Shown: in pieces, positions 1 through 7,674 of the stretch
Layout of the letters: each line of letters begins with the position of its first letter
Position numbering within the stretch: the stretch's first letter is position 1
Origin: Chloroflexales bacterium ZM16-3
Lineage (GTDB): Bacteria; Chloroflexota; Chloroflexia; Chloroflexales; Chloroflexaceae
Direction of reading: 5' to 3'
NCBI GenBank assembly: GCA_004138175.2
Contig: RYFE02000044.1
Span: 1 to 40,555, forward strand
Length of the DNA stretch: 40,555 bases
The notes under the pieces: generated by a model
What the model was told of the DNA's origin: nothing
Databases searched by the model: none
Seen by the model: only the letters and a program-made list of their open reading frames with translations
Translations under genes and position numbers: made by a program

Positions 1-6
1 TTGAAG

Positions 7-27
7 CCCAGGAGCTTTAGCCCTGGG
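7..27. terminator. Hairpin at the 3' end of the CHAT-SIR2 remnant
   Basis: A 6-bp stem (cccagg / cctggg) is extended by gct/agc around a tiny loop and overlaps the stop codon of the last reading frame. There is no clear T-run. It may mark the true 3' end of the minus-strand gene, or it may be a small palindromic repeat. Confidence 0.3.
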
Positions 28-1052
28 AGCCGTCACCGCCTTCTTTGCTGATAACGCTGCGGAAGAGCACCCGGAAGTTCCAGTCGTCCATGCGGAAGCC
101 CAGGAAGAGCATGGCGGTTTCGACCAGAGCCGCCCGTATCTCCTCGGGGATCAGCCGGGGGTCGCTCGTCACCGCGAGTACGTAGTCGAAAGGGAGTCGC
201 TCTCTGCGTTCTCCCCGAGCACCTTGCTGTACTGCTTCAGCAGCTCCACGCGCAGCGACTTGGAGAAGTGGCTGTATAAGAACCTGGGGCTCTGGTTCAC
301 GCGGAGGAACTGGGCCACCTGGGGAAGATCCTCGCGCTCGTGCGGGGCCAGGGGGAAGGTGTACTGATCGGCCCAGCGCTGGGCGATCTCGCGGGTCGAT
401 CCCAAGATCGGCTCTACCAGCCCAGGCCCGAGGATGGGCGTGCATTGCTGATCCTTGATGCTCTCGATGATCGCCGGCCACTTCGGGAAATCGGCATCAT
501 CGTTGGCGAATCCCGGCACATACCAGACCCGCCCGCTCTTGAGGCGCATGATCAGCACGGGAATCCACGCGTCGGGCCGGGCACGCACGGTGCCACGGGC
601 CACCGCCATAGCCCGGTCGATCTGCCCGTCGCGGCTCAGCTCGCGGAAGAAGACCGGCATAAAGGCGGCGTTTGTCTCCATGCTGATCTTGCCCTGCATC
701 GCCAGCACCGCCGGGATGCCCGCCTCGGCCAGGCGCGGCCCAATCGCCAGGAGGACGTCCTGATCCACCCCGGTGCCGGCGCTCTGGCACGAGGCCAGCA
801 CGATCAGGCGCGGGCGCGGGCGCTCTGGAAGGCATCGCGCAGCTTTGGGTCGGTGAAGAGCTGGCCTGAGAGGTAGCTCCCGTAGTCCGCCGGGTTGCCG
901 GAGAGCTCTAAGAGGTGCGCCAAGTCGATCTCGATGTCGCGCATCACGCGGTTGTCGGTCTCGTTATCGGCCTGGTTAAAGCGCAGGTCGGCGCTGTAGC
1001 GCCCGTCGGGGCTGCGGCTCAGCCCGAGTTCAAGGTCGGCAAATGTGGACAT
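17..1052 (-). pseudogene. Broken CHAT-SIR2-like gene, at least two internal lesions
   Basis: Read from 1052 downwards. The first 82 residues look like the start of a CHAT (caspase-like) domain, with the family's YGSYLSGQLFTDPKLRDAF stretch, and stop at 804. In another frame the reading resumes directly with LIVLASCQSAG, the loop carrying the CHAT catalytic Cys. The intervening part of the domain, with the PWE-type core and the catalytic His, is absent. A SIR2-like segment follows (PILGPGL, then PQVAQFLRVNQSPRF) and stops at 169. A third frame from about position 205 gives LIPEEIRAALVETAMLFLGF and MDDWNFRVLFRSV, the usual end of such SIR2-like domains, stopping at 17. The reading therefore changes frame twice, and domain cores are missing at both joins. 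The first join lies in a run of alternating gcc/cgc triplets, a plausible deletion site. Intact relatives are long CHAT proteins with NAD-hydrolase-like domains, often linked to defence. I read this as a decayed gene; sequencing or assembly error is the alternative. Confidence 0.7.
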
Positions 1053-1089
1053 AGAATAGTGCTATCCTCGGATCATTGTGCGATATTGA

Positions 1090-1153
1090 ACGCACTAGCA
1101 CAACGTGTTATACGCACTAGTATAGCAGAAAGGGTGATCCAGGCGTGTATAAT
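1090..1153. promoter_or_regulatory. Divergent promoter region with paired acgcactag sites and a murT -10
   Basis: This is the space between the divergent CHAT remnant and murT. The 9-mer acgcactag occurs at 1090-1098 and again at 1112-1120, 22 bp apart, so on the same face of the helix as expected for an operator. A TATAAT lies at 1148-1153, about 46 bp before the murT start; no good -35 is visible. Confidence 0.4.
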
Positions 1154-1199
1154 GCCCGACCAGAAAGCCATATATCGGCCTATCGGCCAGGAGACAGAG

Positions 1200-2600
1200 A
1201 TGGCCATCCTTACGCCGCTCGCCGTGGCCCTCGGCAAGGCGGCAGGGCAGATATCGCGCCGTCTGGGCGCGGGCGGCGGCACCACCCTGCCCGGCACCCT
1301 GGCCCGCCGCCTCGCCCCCGGAATCCTCAGCGAGCTGAGCGCCCGCCTGCCTCACGGAGCCTTCCTGATCAGCGGCACCAACGGTAAGACCACCACCAGC
1401 CGCATGCTCAGCGAGATCCTAAAAGCCTCTGGCGAGCGGGTGCTGCACAACCGCGCCGGGGCCAACCTGATCGCCGGACTCACCGCCACCGCCGTGGCCG
1501 ACGCCCGCTGGGACGGCAGACCCCGCGCCAGCATCGGCCTGTTCGAGACCGATGAGGCCGCCCTGCCCCAGGCCGTCGCCGAGGTGCGCCCGCGCCTGGT
1601 GCTCATCCATAACCTCTTCCGCGACCAACTCGACCGCTACGGCGAGGTGGATACCGTGGCCGCCACATGGCGCGCCGCGCTGGCCGAGCTGCCGCCCGAC
1701 GCCACCCTGGTGCTCAACGCCGATGACCCCGCCGTGGCCGACCTCGGGCGCGACCTGAAGGCACGCGTCGTCTACTATGGCCTGGATGATCCCCGCCACG
1801 CCACGGGGGCCGGCGCACACATCGCCGACTCTCAATTCTGTCGGCGCTGCGGGGCACGCTACACATTCAGCCTAACCTTCTACTCGCACATCGGCCACTA
1901 CAGCTGCCCTAGCTGCGGCCACGCCCGCCCCGCGCCCGACGTGCGCCTGGCCCGCCTAGAGCTTCAGGGCACCGCCGGCAGCCGGAGCGCCATCACCTAC
2001 CCCGGCGGCGCGATGGAGATTGACCTGCCGATCCCCGGCCTCTACAACGCCCTGAACGGCCTGGCCGCCAGCGCCGCCGCCCTCAGCCTGGGCGTGGCTC
2101 CCCGCCTCGTGCGCAGCGCGCTGGAGCAGTTCAGCGCCGCCTTCGGCCGAATCGAGCGGGTCTCCGCCGGCCCCGACGGCCCGCCCATGCTGATCGCCCT
2201 GATCAAAAACCCCGTGGGCGCCAGCGAGACGGTGCGCATGCTCATCGGCGACTCAGCCGCCGCCGCTGGACTGCACCTGCTGATCGCCATCAACGACCGC
2301 TACGCCGACGGCACCGATGTCTCCTGGCTCTGGGATGCCGAGTTCGAGTCGCTGGCCGACGCCGCGCACATCACCGTGAGCGGCACCCGTGCCGACGACA
2401 TGGCCGTGCGCCTAAAGTACGCCGGCCTCCCCGAGGGTCGCATCGGCGTTGTGGACGAGCTGCCCGCCGCCGTAGACGCCGCACTGGCCGAGCTGCCGCC
2501 CGGCGCGACCCTCTTTCTGCTGCCGACCTATACCGCTATGCTAGAGCTACGCGAGAACCTTGCCGCCCGGGGCTGGGTGCGCCAGTTCTGGGAGGAGTAG
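1200..2600 (+). CDS. murT: MurT-type Mur ligase (lipid II isoglutaminyl synthase subunit)
   Basis: This is a 466-aa Mur-ligase-family ATPase of the MurT type. With the glutaminase GatD, MurT amidates the D-Glu carboxylate of lipid II in the cytoplasm. The ATP loop SGTNGKTTTSR lies near residues 57-67. A four-Cys ribbon (CRRC near 217-220 and CPSC near 236-239) is the zinc-ribbon insertion that distinguishes MurT from MurC-F. The C-terminal DUF1727 domain has the motif NDRYADGTDVSWLWD near residue 365; in characterised MurT-GatD pairs this domain contributes an Asp to the GatD active site. The ATG at 1200 is chosen because it follows an AGGAGACAG ribosome site and begins the conserved N-terminus; an upstream in-frame extension lacks similarity. 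No gatD lies next to it: downstream is a hairpin and a lipoprotein gene, upstream a remnant on the other strand. Confidence 0.9.
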   Translation: MAILTPLAVALGKAAGQISRRLGAGGGTTLPGTLARRLAPGILSELSARLPHGAFLISGTNGKTTTSRMLSEILKASGERVLHNRAGANLIAGLTATAVADARWDGRPRASIGLFETDEAALPQAVAEVRPRLVLIHNLFRDQLDRYGEVDTVAATWRAALAELPPDATLVLNADDPAVADLGRDLKARVVYYGLDDPRHATGAGAHIADSQFCRRCGARYTFSLTFYSHIGHYSCPSCGHARPAPDVRLARLELQGTAGSRSAITYPGGAMEIDLPIPGLYNALNGLAASAAALSLGVAPRLVRSALEQFSAAFGRIERVSAGPDGPPMLIALIKNPVGASETVRMLIGDSAAAAGLHLLIAINDRYADGTDVSWLWDAEFESLADAAHITVSGTRADDMAVRLKYAGLPEGRIGVVDELPAAVDAALAELPPGATLFLLPTYTAMLELRENLAARGWVRQFWEE

Positions 2601-2601
2601 G

Positions 2602-2646
2602 TTATTGACGGGGTTGCGTGGCTACGCCACGCAACCCCGTCAATAA
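2602..2646. terminator. Perfect 21-bp hairpin after murT
   Basis: The arms 2602-2622 and 2626-2646 are exact reverse complements around a 3-nt loop, starting one base after the murT stop. There is no T-run, so it may end transcripts poorly or protect the 3' end; the perfect symmetry also fits an interspersed palindrome. Confidence 0.7.
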
Positions 2647-2728
2647 GGCGCAGTGTGGCGGAACATTCTCCTCGTCTGAGCCGTCTCTGACACAGAACGT
2701 CAGATTCCCCGCACCGAGGAGGCTCCCG

Positions 2729-4108
2729 ATGAGACAGTATCCCGCCCGGCGGCGCGCCGCCCTAGCCCTCCTGCTCGCCCTAGCCCTGTCGCTGCTGGCC
2801 GCCTGTGGCGGCGCTCCCGCCGCTGCGCCTACAAGTGGTGTCAATCAGGGGCTGGGGAATTCCCCAACGGCTGCGGCGGCCGCCCGCGAGAGCGCCGACC
2901 CCGCCGCGCCAGCTGCCACCCAGGCGCCCGCCGCCGAAATGTCTGCCGCCGACCTGGAGGCGGCCGTGCCCCTTGCTGGGGCCGAGGGCGCGCCTAATCC
3001 CAGCGGCGACGGGGCATCTTCCGACACCACCAGCGCCGCCGGGCCGCGCCCCCTCGGCCAGGAGGCCAGCCTCAAGGCCGGTGAGATCAACGACAACGAG
3101 CGCTTCGGCGAGTACCTCGACTACCTCAGCTCCTACCAGGGCGGCGGCGTGCGCCCGGTCGATGTGAGCGAGCGCTACCTGATCCGCGTGCTCGATGACA
3201 GCCAGCGCCCCTTCCTCGACGCCCGCGTGACGATCTACGCCGACGACCAGGTGGTCTTCCAGGGCCGCACCTACGCCAGCGGCGAGACGATCTTCCTGCC
3301 CCGCGCCCTCGGCGTCAGCCCCAACGCCACCCGCTTCCGCGCCGTGGCCGAGTATGGCAGCGCCAGCGCCGAGACGAGCTTCGAGCGCAGCCCCGGCGGG
3401 AAGATCGAGATCGGCCTGCGCGGCGTGCAGCGCGACGACACCCTGCGCCTCGATCTGCTCTTCCTGCTCGACACCACCGGCAGCATGGGCGACGAGCTTG
3501 GCCGCATCCAGCAGACCATCGACAGCATCGCCCAGCGCATCGACGGCTTCACCCCGCGCCCGCAGATCCGCTACGGCCTGGTGGCCTATAAGGATCACGG
3601 CGACGACTACGTGACTAGCCCGGCCGACTTCACCACCGACCTGGGCCAGTTCCGCGCGGCCCTGAACCAGCTCACGGCCAAGGGCGGCGGCGACACCCCC
3701 GAGGCGGTGGATGAGGCCATGTACGACACGGTGATGCGCTCCAGCTGGAGCGACCAGCCAGCGGTTCGCCTGGTCTTCCTCGTGGCCGACGCCGGGCCGC
3801 ACACCGACGGACAGCAGCAGTTCACCTACCTCGACGGGGCGCGCGAGGCGGCTGCTCGCGGCGTGAAGATCTACCCGATCGCCGCCAGCAACACCGACGC
3901 CCCCGCAGAGTACGTCTTCCGTCAATTAGCCCAGCAGACCATGGGCGGGTTCGTCTTCCTGACCTACCAGCCCGGCCAGAACTCCGGCGCGCCGGGCGAG
4001 AGCACCACCCTGGAGGCGGGCGACCAGCCCTACAGCGTCGAGCGGCTCGACGACCTGATCGTCAGCATTGTCGAGCGCGAGCTCGCCGCTGCTGTTGGCG
4101 CACGTTAG
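2729..4108 (+). CDS. Lipoprotein with von Willebrand factor A domain
   Basis: A 459-aa secreted lipoprotein. It starts with RR-rich residues, a hydrophobic stretch and the lipobox LLAAC (Cys26), so it should be anchored outside the membrane. Residues about 30-115 are low-complexity Ala/Pro, probably a spacer. A vWA domain follows with the MIDAS motif DTTGSMG near residue 248 and later GGGDTPEAVDEAM and LVFLVADAGPH segments. Such domains bind a divalent metal and mediate protein-protein contacts. The ATG at 2729 is chosen over a longer frame because a GAGGAGG ribosome site precedes it and it begins the signal peptide. It has no operon partner: murT ends upstream at a hairpin and the next gene is convergent. 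The ligand is unknown. Confidence 0.85.
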   Translation: MRQYPARRRAALALLLALALSLLAACGGAPAAAPTSGVNQGLGNSPTAAAAARESADPAAPAATQAPAAEMSAADLEAAVPLAGAEGAPNPSGDGASSDTTSAAGPRPLGQEASLKAGEINDNERFGEYLDYLSSYQGGGVRPVDVSERYLIRVLDDSQRPFLDARVTIYADDQVVFQGRTYASGETIFLPRALGVSPNATRFRAVAEYGSASAETSFERSPGGKIEIGLRGVQRDDTLRLDLLFLLDTTGSMGDELGRIQQTIDSIAQRIDGFTPRPQIRYGLVAYKDHGDDYVTSPADFTTDLGQFRAALNQLTAKGGGDTPEAVDEAMYDTVMRSSWSDQPAVRLVFLVADAGPHTDGQQQFTYLDGAREAAARGVKIYPIAASNTDAPAEYVFRQLAQQTMGGFVFLTYQPGQNSGAPGESTTLEAGDQPYSVERLDDLIVSIVERELAAAVGAR

Positions 4109-4192
4109 GGTCTCGCCCTAAAAACCTGCGTTGTGTTGGCAAAAGGGCTTACCTTGATGCGCATAGGGCGAAGCCCCAGACCCTGCTACTGT
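4105..4192. repeat. Imperfect inverted repeat after the vWA gene
   Basis: agggtct-cgccct just after the stop is matched by agggcga and agaccct about 60 nt later, the right arm carrying a few extra bases. It is a long, interrupted stem in otherwise empty sequence, and could contribute to termination of the plus-strand gene. Confidence 0.35.
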
Positions 4193-4217
4193 AATGTATC
4201 TGCGAACTTTGTCTAAC

Positions 4218-4254
4218 AAAAAAGGTGCGTGGGCGACTTTGTCGCCCACGCACC
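4218..4254 (-). terminator. Intrinsic terminator of the LolA-like gene
   Basis: The perfect 14-bp arms 4224-4237 and 4241-4254 with a 3-nt loop are followed, on the minus strand, by a run of six T (aaaaaa at 4218-4223). This is a textbook intrinsic terminator about 15 bp after the minus-strand stop; the hairpin can also serve the convergent gene. Confidence 0.85.
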
Positions 4255-4268
4255 CCCACCGAAGGTAG

Positions 4269-5393
4269 CTACTTCAGCCCCTCGGCGACCTTCACCGCCT
4301 CGTCGCCGCTGATCGTGCCGGCGATCACCGTCTTGATGCCGCCCTCGTCCCAGCGCAGCAGGCTGCCCTGGCCATCGGCACCAGTGATCAGGGTGGCCTG
4401 CTGGCCACGCACGGTGATCTGCTGGACGTTGCTGCCCGCCGGGGGCTCGCGGTCGTTGCCCACGTCACCGTTGCTCTGCACCAGGCTCATGCTGCCGCTG
4501 TCGCCGTTGTAGTTCATAATCACTGTGTCGGTGCCGACCACACGCACCTCAACGAGGGCAAGCCCGGCGGGCAGGTAGCTCGGCTCGCGCAGGGTGAAGC
4601 TGACGCTGCTGCGGGCCTCCTCAAGCGTGGCAGGCTTCGGCGCCATCTGGGCGATCAGGTCGGCGGCCTGCACAACCGTGGCGTCCGCCGGGGGCGTGTA
4701 GGTGAACAGGTCGTCGCTGACGCCGGCGTTAACCTCGATCCCCTGCACCTCGACGGTGCCGCTGCCGAAGTCGCTGGCGTCCACGCTCAGCTTGAGCGGC
4801 ATGGCCAGCTCCTCGTCCACCCACATCGTGCCATCGACCACACCGGCCAGCTGGAGGTTGGCGGTCGTCTCGGGCTTGGGCGTCACCTTCACCTTCCAGG
4901 TGTTCTTGCCAGCCACCTGCTCCTCGCCCTGCACCTCAAGATCCACGGCGTCGAGCCCCTTCTGGATGACATCCTGGAGCATCTGGGTCGCCCCAGCAGG
5001 TGTGGAGGGGGACTGGTTCTTCATCTCGTCGGCGGTACCAACGACGACGGTGTTCTTGGCGGGGTTGTAGAGCCAGAACTGCTGGCCGTCGCTCACTACG
5101 AGCGAGCCGACGAGGTCGGCCTGGCTGGCCTCAAGCACCTCAGCGCGCACCCGCGCCTTGGGCTGGCCGTCGGCGGCGTCGGGCAGCTTCTGCATCCAGC
5201 CCTCGATCACCATGCTGCCCGTCTGGTCGGGCGAGGTGAAGTTGATCGCCACGGTGGCGTGGACATCGTTGGTGCTGGCGCGGGCCGCCTCCATCTTCGC
5301 GACGATCTCGTCGGCGGTGGGGAGCTTGGCGGCGCAGGCGCCGAGCAGGAGCGAGCTGATGATCAGTGTGATAAAGACGAGTGTGCGGCGCAT
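4269..5393 (-). CDS. LolA-like lipoprotein with DUF4367-like C-terminus
   Basis: A 374-aa secreted lipoprotein. Its signal peptide ends in the lipobox LLLGAC (Cys20). Residues about 25-235 resemble the LolA/LppX half-barrel fold: ADEIVAKMEAARAS at the start, GSMVIEGWMQK, then GQQFWLYNPAKNTV and GTMWVDEELAMPLKL. These folds bind lipids or lipoproteins. Residues about 255-374 (SFTLREPSYLPAGL, then RGQQATLITG and LLRWDEGG) resemble DUF4367, often joined to anti-sigma or LolA-like domains in Gram-positive-type envelopes. The start is well supported by AGGAGGAAC before the ATG. It is transcribed alone and ends at an intrinsic terminator. Function beyond probable lipid or envelope binding is not evident. 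Confidence 0.8.
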   Translation of the reverse strand: MRRTLVFITLIISSLLLGACAAKLPTADEIVAKMEAARASTNDVHATVAINFTSPDQTGSMVIEGWMQKLPDAADGQPKARVRAEVLEASQADLVGSLVVSDGQQFWLYNPAKNTVVVGTADEMKNQSPSTPAGATQMLQDVIQKGLDAVDLEVQGEEQVAGKNTWKVKVTPKPETTANLQLAGVVDGTMWVDEELAMPLKLSVDASDFGSGTVEVQGIEVNAGVSDDLFTYTPPADATVVQAADLIAQMAPKPATLEEARSSVSFTLREPSYLPAGLALVEVRVVGTDTVIMNYNGDSGSMSLVQSNGDVGNDREPPAGSNVQQITVRGQQATLITGADGQGSLLRWDEGGIKTVIAGTISGDEAVKVAEGLK

Positions 5394-5566
5394 AGTTCCT
5401 CCTCAGGGTATAGTTCCTACAGCTCTGTTGTACCACGCCGCGCTGCATCGTTTCCAGGCTATCTGTGTGAGCGGGATGTTACCAATTGTGAACGCGCCCG
5501 ACGACGTACGCGGCGCGACACCCGGACTTCGCCGAGGCGGTAGACGCCGCCAGGGCTGCGTAGCGG

Positions 5567-5596
5567 TTGCCCTGGGCGGGTGTGGGCTGGTACAAT
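5567..5596 (+). promoter_or_regulatory. Promoter of the toxin-antitoxin pair
   Basis: TTGCCC at 5567-5572 and TACAAT at 5591-5596, 18 bp apart, lie about 40 bp before the antitoxin start. The last base before the -10 gives GGTACAAT, like other -10 regions in this window. Confidence 0.55.
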
Positions 5597-5635
5597 GTCA
5601 GGCATAGCAAAGGCAAGAACGCAGGAGATACCCGG

Positions 5636-5887
5636 ATGACCGCTATAACGACCTATGATGAGGCGCTGGCCGTTGCCCGGCGTCTGCCGCTCCCTGAGCG
5701 GCTGCGCCTCGCCAGCGCACTGGCGGGCGAGGCGGCCGGTGCGCTGGCGGCATGGCCGCCCCCAGGGGTAATCGTCCGTATGCCAACCGCCCCGCTCGCA
5801 TCGCCGCCCGTCCTTCGGGGCGGCACCTGGGCCTCTGACATCCCACTGCGCCGAGAGGATCTGTATGACGACCGTGGCCGCGCCTGA
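5636..5887 (+). CDS. Putative antitoxin of a VapBC-type pair
   Basis: An 83-aa protein beginning MTAITTYDEALAVARRL, with a helical first half (YDEALAVARRLPLPERLRLA) and a Pro/Arg-rich, probably unstructured tail. The last 23 nt overlap the start of the PIN-domain toxin gene, the usual translational coupling in toxin-antitoxin operons. The tail would be the part that neutralises the toxin. The ATG at 5636 is chosen because an AGGAG site precedes it and it follows the promoter at the right distance. I do not recognise a specific DNA-binding family, so the antitoxin call rests on size, position and overlap. Confidence 0.65.
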   Translation: MTAITTYDEALAVARRLPLPERLRLASALAGEAAGALAAWPPPGVIVRMPTAPLASPPVLRGGTWASDIPLRREDLYDDRGRA

Positions 5888-6302
5888 TCGGCTCTTCATC
5901 GACACCAACATCCTGGTTTACGCGAGCTGGCCCGCCGCGCCGCTGCACGCGCAGGCCCGCGCTGCGCTCGCCAGCTACGCCACTGCGGGCACGCTGCTGA
6001 TCATCAGCCGCCAGGTGCTGCGCGAGTTCCTGGCCACGCTCTACCGCCCGCGCACCGGCCTGCCCATCGCTGACATCGTCGCCGAGGTGCGCCGCCTCGA
6101 AGCGGGCTATGTGGTCATTGAGGACGGCCCCGCCATCACCACTGAGCTTCTCACGCTCCTGGAGGCCGGGGCAACCCAGGTACACGATACGAACATTGCG
6201 GCTACCTGTATCGTCGCCGGGGTCGGCCATATCTTGACCAACAACCCGGATGATTTCGCCCGCTTTCAGGGGCAGCTTACCGTTATCCCGCTCCTCACGT
6301 GA
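5865..6302 (+). CDS. vapC: PIN-domain ribonuclease toxin (VapC-like)
   Basis: A 145-aa single-domain PIN protein. VapC toxins cut specific RNAs, often tRNA or rRNA, with Mg2+. The expected acidic residues are visible: Asp13 in FIDTN, Glu54 in VLREFLA, Asp108 in VHDTNIAAT and Asp129/130 in TNNPDDF. The length fits the family. It starts inside the end of the antitoxin gene and should be made from the same transcript. Nothing suggests inactivation. Confidence 0.85.
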   Translation: MTTVAAPDRLFIDTNILVYASWPAAPLHAQARAALASYATAGTLLIISRQVLREFLATLYRPRTGLPIADIVAEVRRLEAGYVVIEDGPAITTELLTLLEAGATQVHDTNIAATCIVAGVGHILTNNPDDFARFQGQLTVIPLLT

Positions 6303-6441
6303 TGTGGTGAACAGCTGTATACGCCCTCCCGCCCCTTCCTCTTGTCACCGCGCCCGCTTGCCCCGCCCGCAACTCCTGCTTGTTGCCTACGCTGTCTGCG
6401 CCAAAAGGCCGATGGCCCGCATTTGCTGTGCGGCTACTATG

Positions 6442-6476
6442 TGATTGCAGATTGTAGATTGCAGATTGTAGATTGC
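6442..6476. repeat. attgcagattgtag-family interspersed repeat
   Basis: Alternating attgcag / attgtag heptamers in one orientation, in the 311-bp gap between vapC and the GNAT gene. The same family recurs at seven other loci in the window, mostly at gene edges. The rest of the gap holds no gene; it contains the partial palindromic element at 6535-6567. Confidence 0.8.
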
Positions 6477-6534
6477 CGGGCAGCCCTCATCCCCCCTGCC
6501 TTTGTTTTTCTTTGCGCGGCCTCGGCCAGCCCGC

Positions 6535-6567
6535 ACAGGGTGACAGGGCGAGTTTTGCGGTATTGCC
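6535..6567. repeat. Partial copy of the nested palindromic element
   Basis: gggtgaca and, 20 bp on, the 12-mer tgcggtattgcc (6556-6567) match the inner and outer arms of the full element at 21640-21755. Only one side is present, so this is probably a truncated copy. Confidence 0.45.
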
Positions 6568-6613
6568 TACAATCCATCCCCCCGCCGTCGTCGGCGAGAA
6601 CGGAGGAACAGCG

Positions 6614-7621
6614 ATGTCCTTGAGCCATGAGAAGAGCGTCCAGCGAACCCCCGCGCCCGTCGGCCTGCAAATCCGCCCCTTCACCGGCAGAGACTCCGAC
6701 TATGTCGCCGCTGTGGATCTGGTGAACGCCGTCTTCCCGGAGTACCCGGATACAATAGACGAGTGGCGCTTCGGCGACGCCAACCGGCCCGCGCATATTA
6801 AGAAGGAGCGCTGGCTGGCCGATCTCGACGGCGTGCCGGTGGCCTACGGCGACTATCATCAGTTTGAGGGCATGTACCACCCGCGCAAGTTCGGCATCTT
6901 CATCGCTGTGTCCCCCGCGTACCAGGGGCGCGGGATCGGCGCGGCCCTCTACGACGAGGTTGTCTCCGCCGTTGATCGCCACGGCCCGACCTCGCTCCGC
7001 TCGCGCGCCCGCGAGGATGTGGCCCGCAGCATGCGCTTCCTGATCGACCGTGGCTATCAGGAGGATATGCGCGACTGGGAGTCGCGCCTGGATGTGACCG
7101 CCTTCGACCCGGCCCCGTACGCAGGCCACGAGGACGCCCTGCGCGCCGACGGCATCCGCGTCGTCACGCTGGCCGAGTTGCTGGAGAAGGATATCGACTG
7201 CCGCGAGAAGCTCTGGGCGCTGGATGTGGAGCTGACCCGCGATGTGCCTCACCCTGAGCCGCAGACCCCGATCAACCGCGAGTCCTTCGACTCCTGGGTC
7301 TTTAACAACCCCAACTTCCTGCCCGAGGGCTACTTCGTGGCCCTCGACGGGGCCGACTACGTCGGCTCCAGCGCCCTCTGGAAGAGCCAGGCCGACCCGA
7401 GCGAGCTCTACACCGGGCTCACCGGGGTGCGCCGGGCCTACCGCCGCCGTGGGATCGCCCTGGCCCTCAAGCTGCGCGACATCGCCTATGCCCGAGAGCG
7501 CGGCGTGCGGGTGATCAAGACATGGAACGAGTCGAACAACCGCGGTATGCTTAGTATCAATGTGGCCCTTGGCTTCGTGCGGCAGCCGGCCTGGGTGAAC
7601 TTTGTTAAGAAGCTTGAGTGA
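6614..7621 (+). CDS. Tandem-GNAT N-acetyltransferase
   Basis: A 335-aa protein with two GNAT folds. Domain 1 (about residues 20-155) has FIAVSPAYQGRGIGAALYDE, with the Q/R-x-x-G-x-G/A acetyl-CoA loop. Domain 2 (about 190-335) has TGVRRAYRRRGIALALKLR and ends WNESNNRGMLSINVALGF, the classic late GNAT motif. The second domain looks catalytically competent; the first may also bind CoA. The substrate cannot be read from sequence; mycothiol-synthase-like double GNATs are a structural parallel, not an assignment. The ATG at 6614 is chosen for its CGGAGGAACAG ribosome site. Upstream in-frame sequence is repeat-derived. The next gene starts 53 bp later and may be co-transcribed. Confidence 0.85.
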   Translation: MSLSHEKSVQRTPAPVGLQIRPFTGRDSDYVAAVDLVNAVFPEYPDTIDEWRFGDANRPAHIKKERWLADLDGVPVAYGDYHQFEGMYHPRKFGIFIAVSPAYQGRGIGAALYDEVVSAVDRHGPTSLRSRAREDVARSMRFLIDRGYQEDMRDWESRLDVTAFDPAPYAGHEDALRADGIRVVTLAELLEKDIDCREKLWALDVELTRDVPHPEPQTPINRESFDSWVFNNPNFLPEGYFVALDGADYVGSSALWKSQADPSELYTGLTGVRRAYRRRGIALALKLRDIAYARERGVRVIKTWNESNNRGMLSINVALGFVRQPAWVNFVKKLE

Positions 7622-7623
7622 CC

Positions 7624-7651
7624 CTCACCCTCTAGCCCTCCAGGGGGTGAG
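7624..7651. repeat. Short ctcaccc/gggtgag palindrome
   Basis: ctcaccc at 7624-7630 pairs with gggtgag at 7645-7651, just after the GNAT stop. The sequence resembles the larger C-rich palindromes at 30448-30724. Confidence 0.45.
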
Positions 7652-7674
7652 TAGGGCATCATAAGGATCGACGC

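Noticed and set aside
915-1199. N-terminal extension of the murT frame by 95 codons.
   Set aside because: The extension is antisense to the CHAT remnant and passes through the promoter; the ATG at 1200 has a ribosome site and begins the conserved part.
2780-3925. Long antisense open frame of 381 codons across the vWA gene; similar ones lie opposite the RIO kinase (8932-10077) and the DUF4838 gene.
   Set aside because: These are the usual shadow frames of GC-rich coding sequence: composition is biased to Ala, Gly, Val, His and Gln, with no recognisable domain and no ribosome site.
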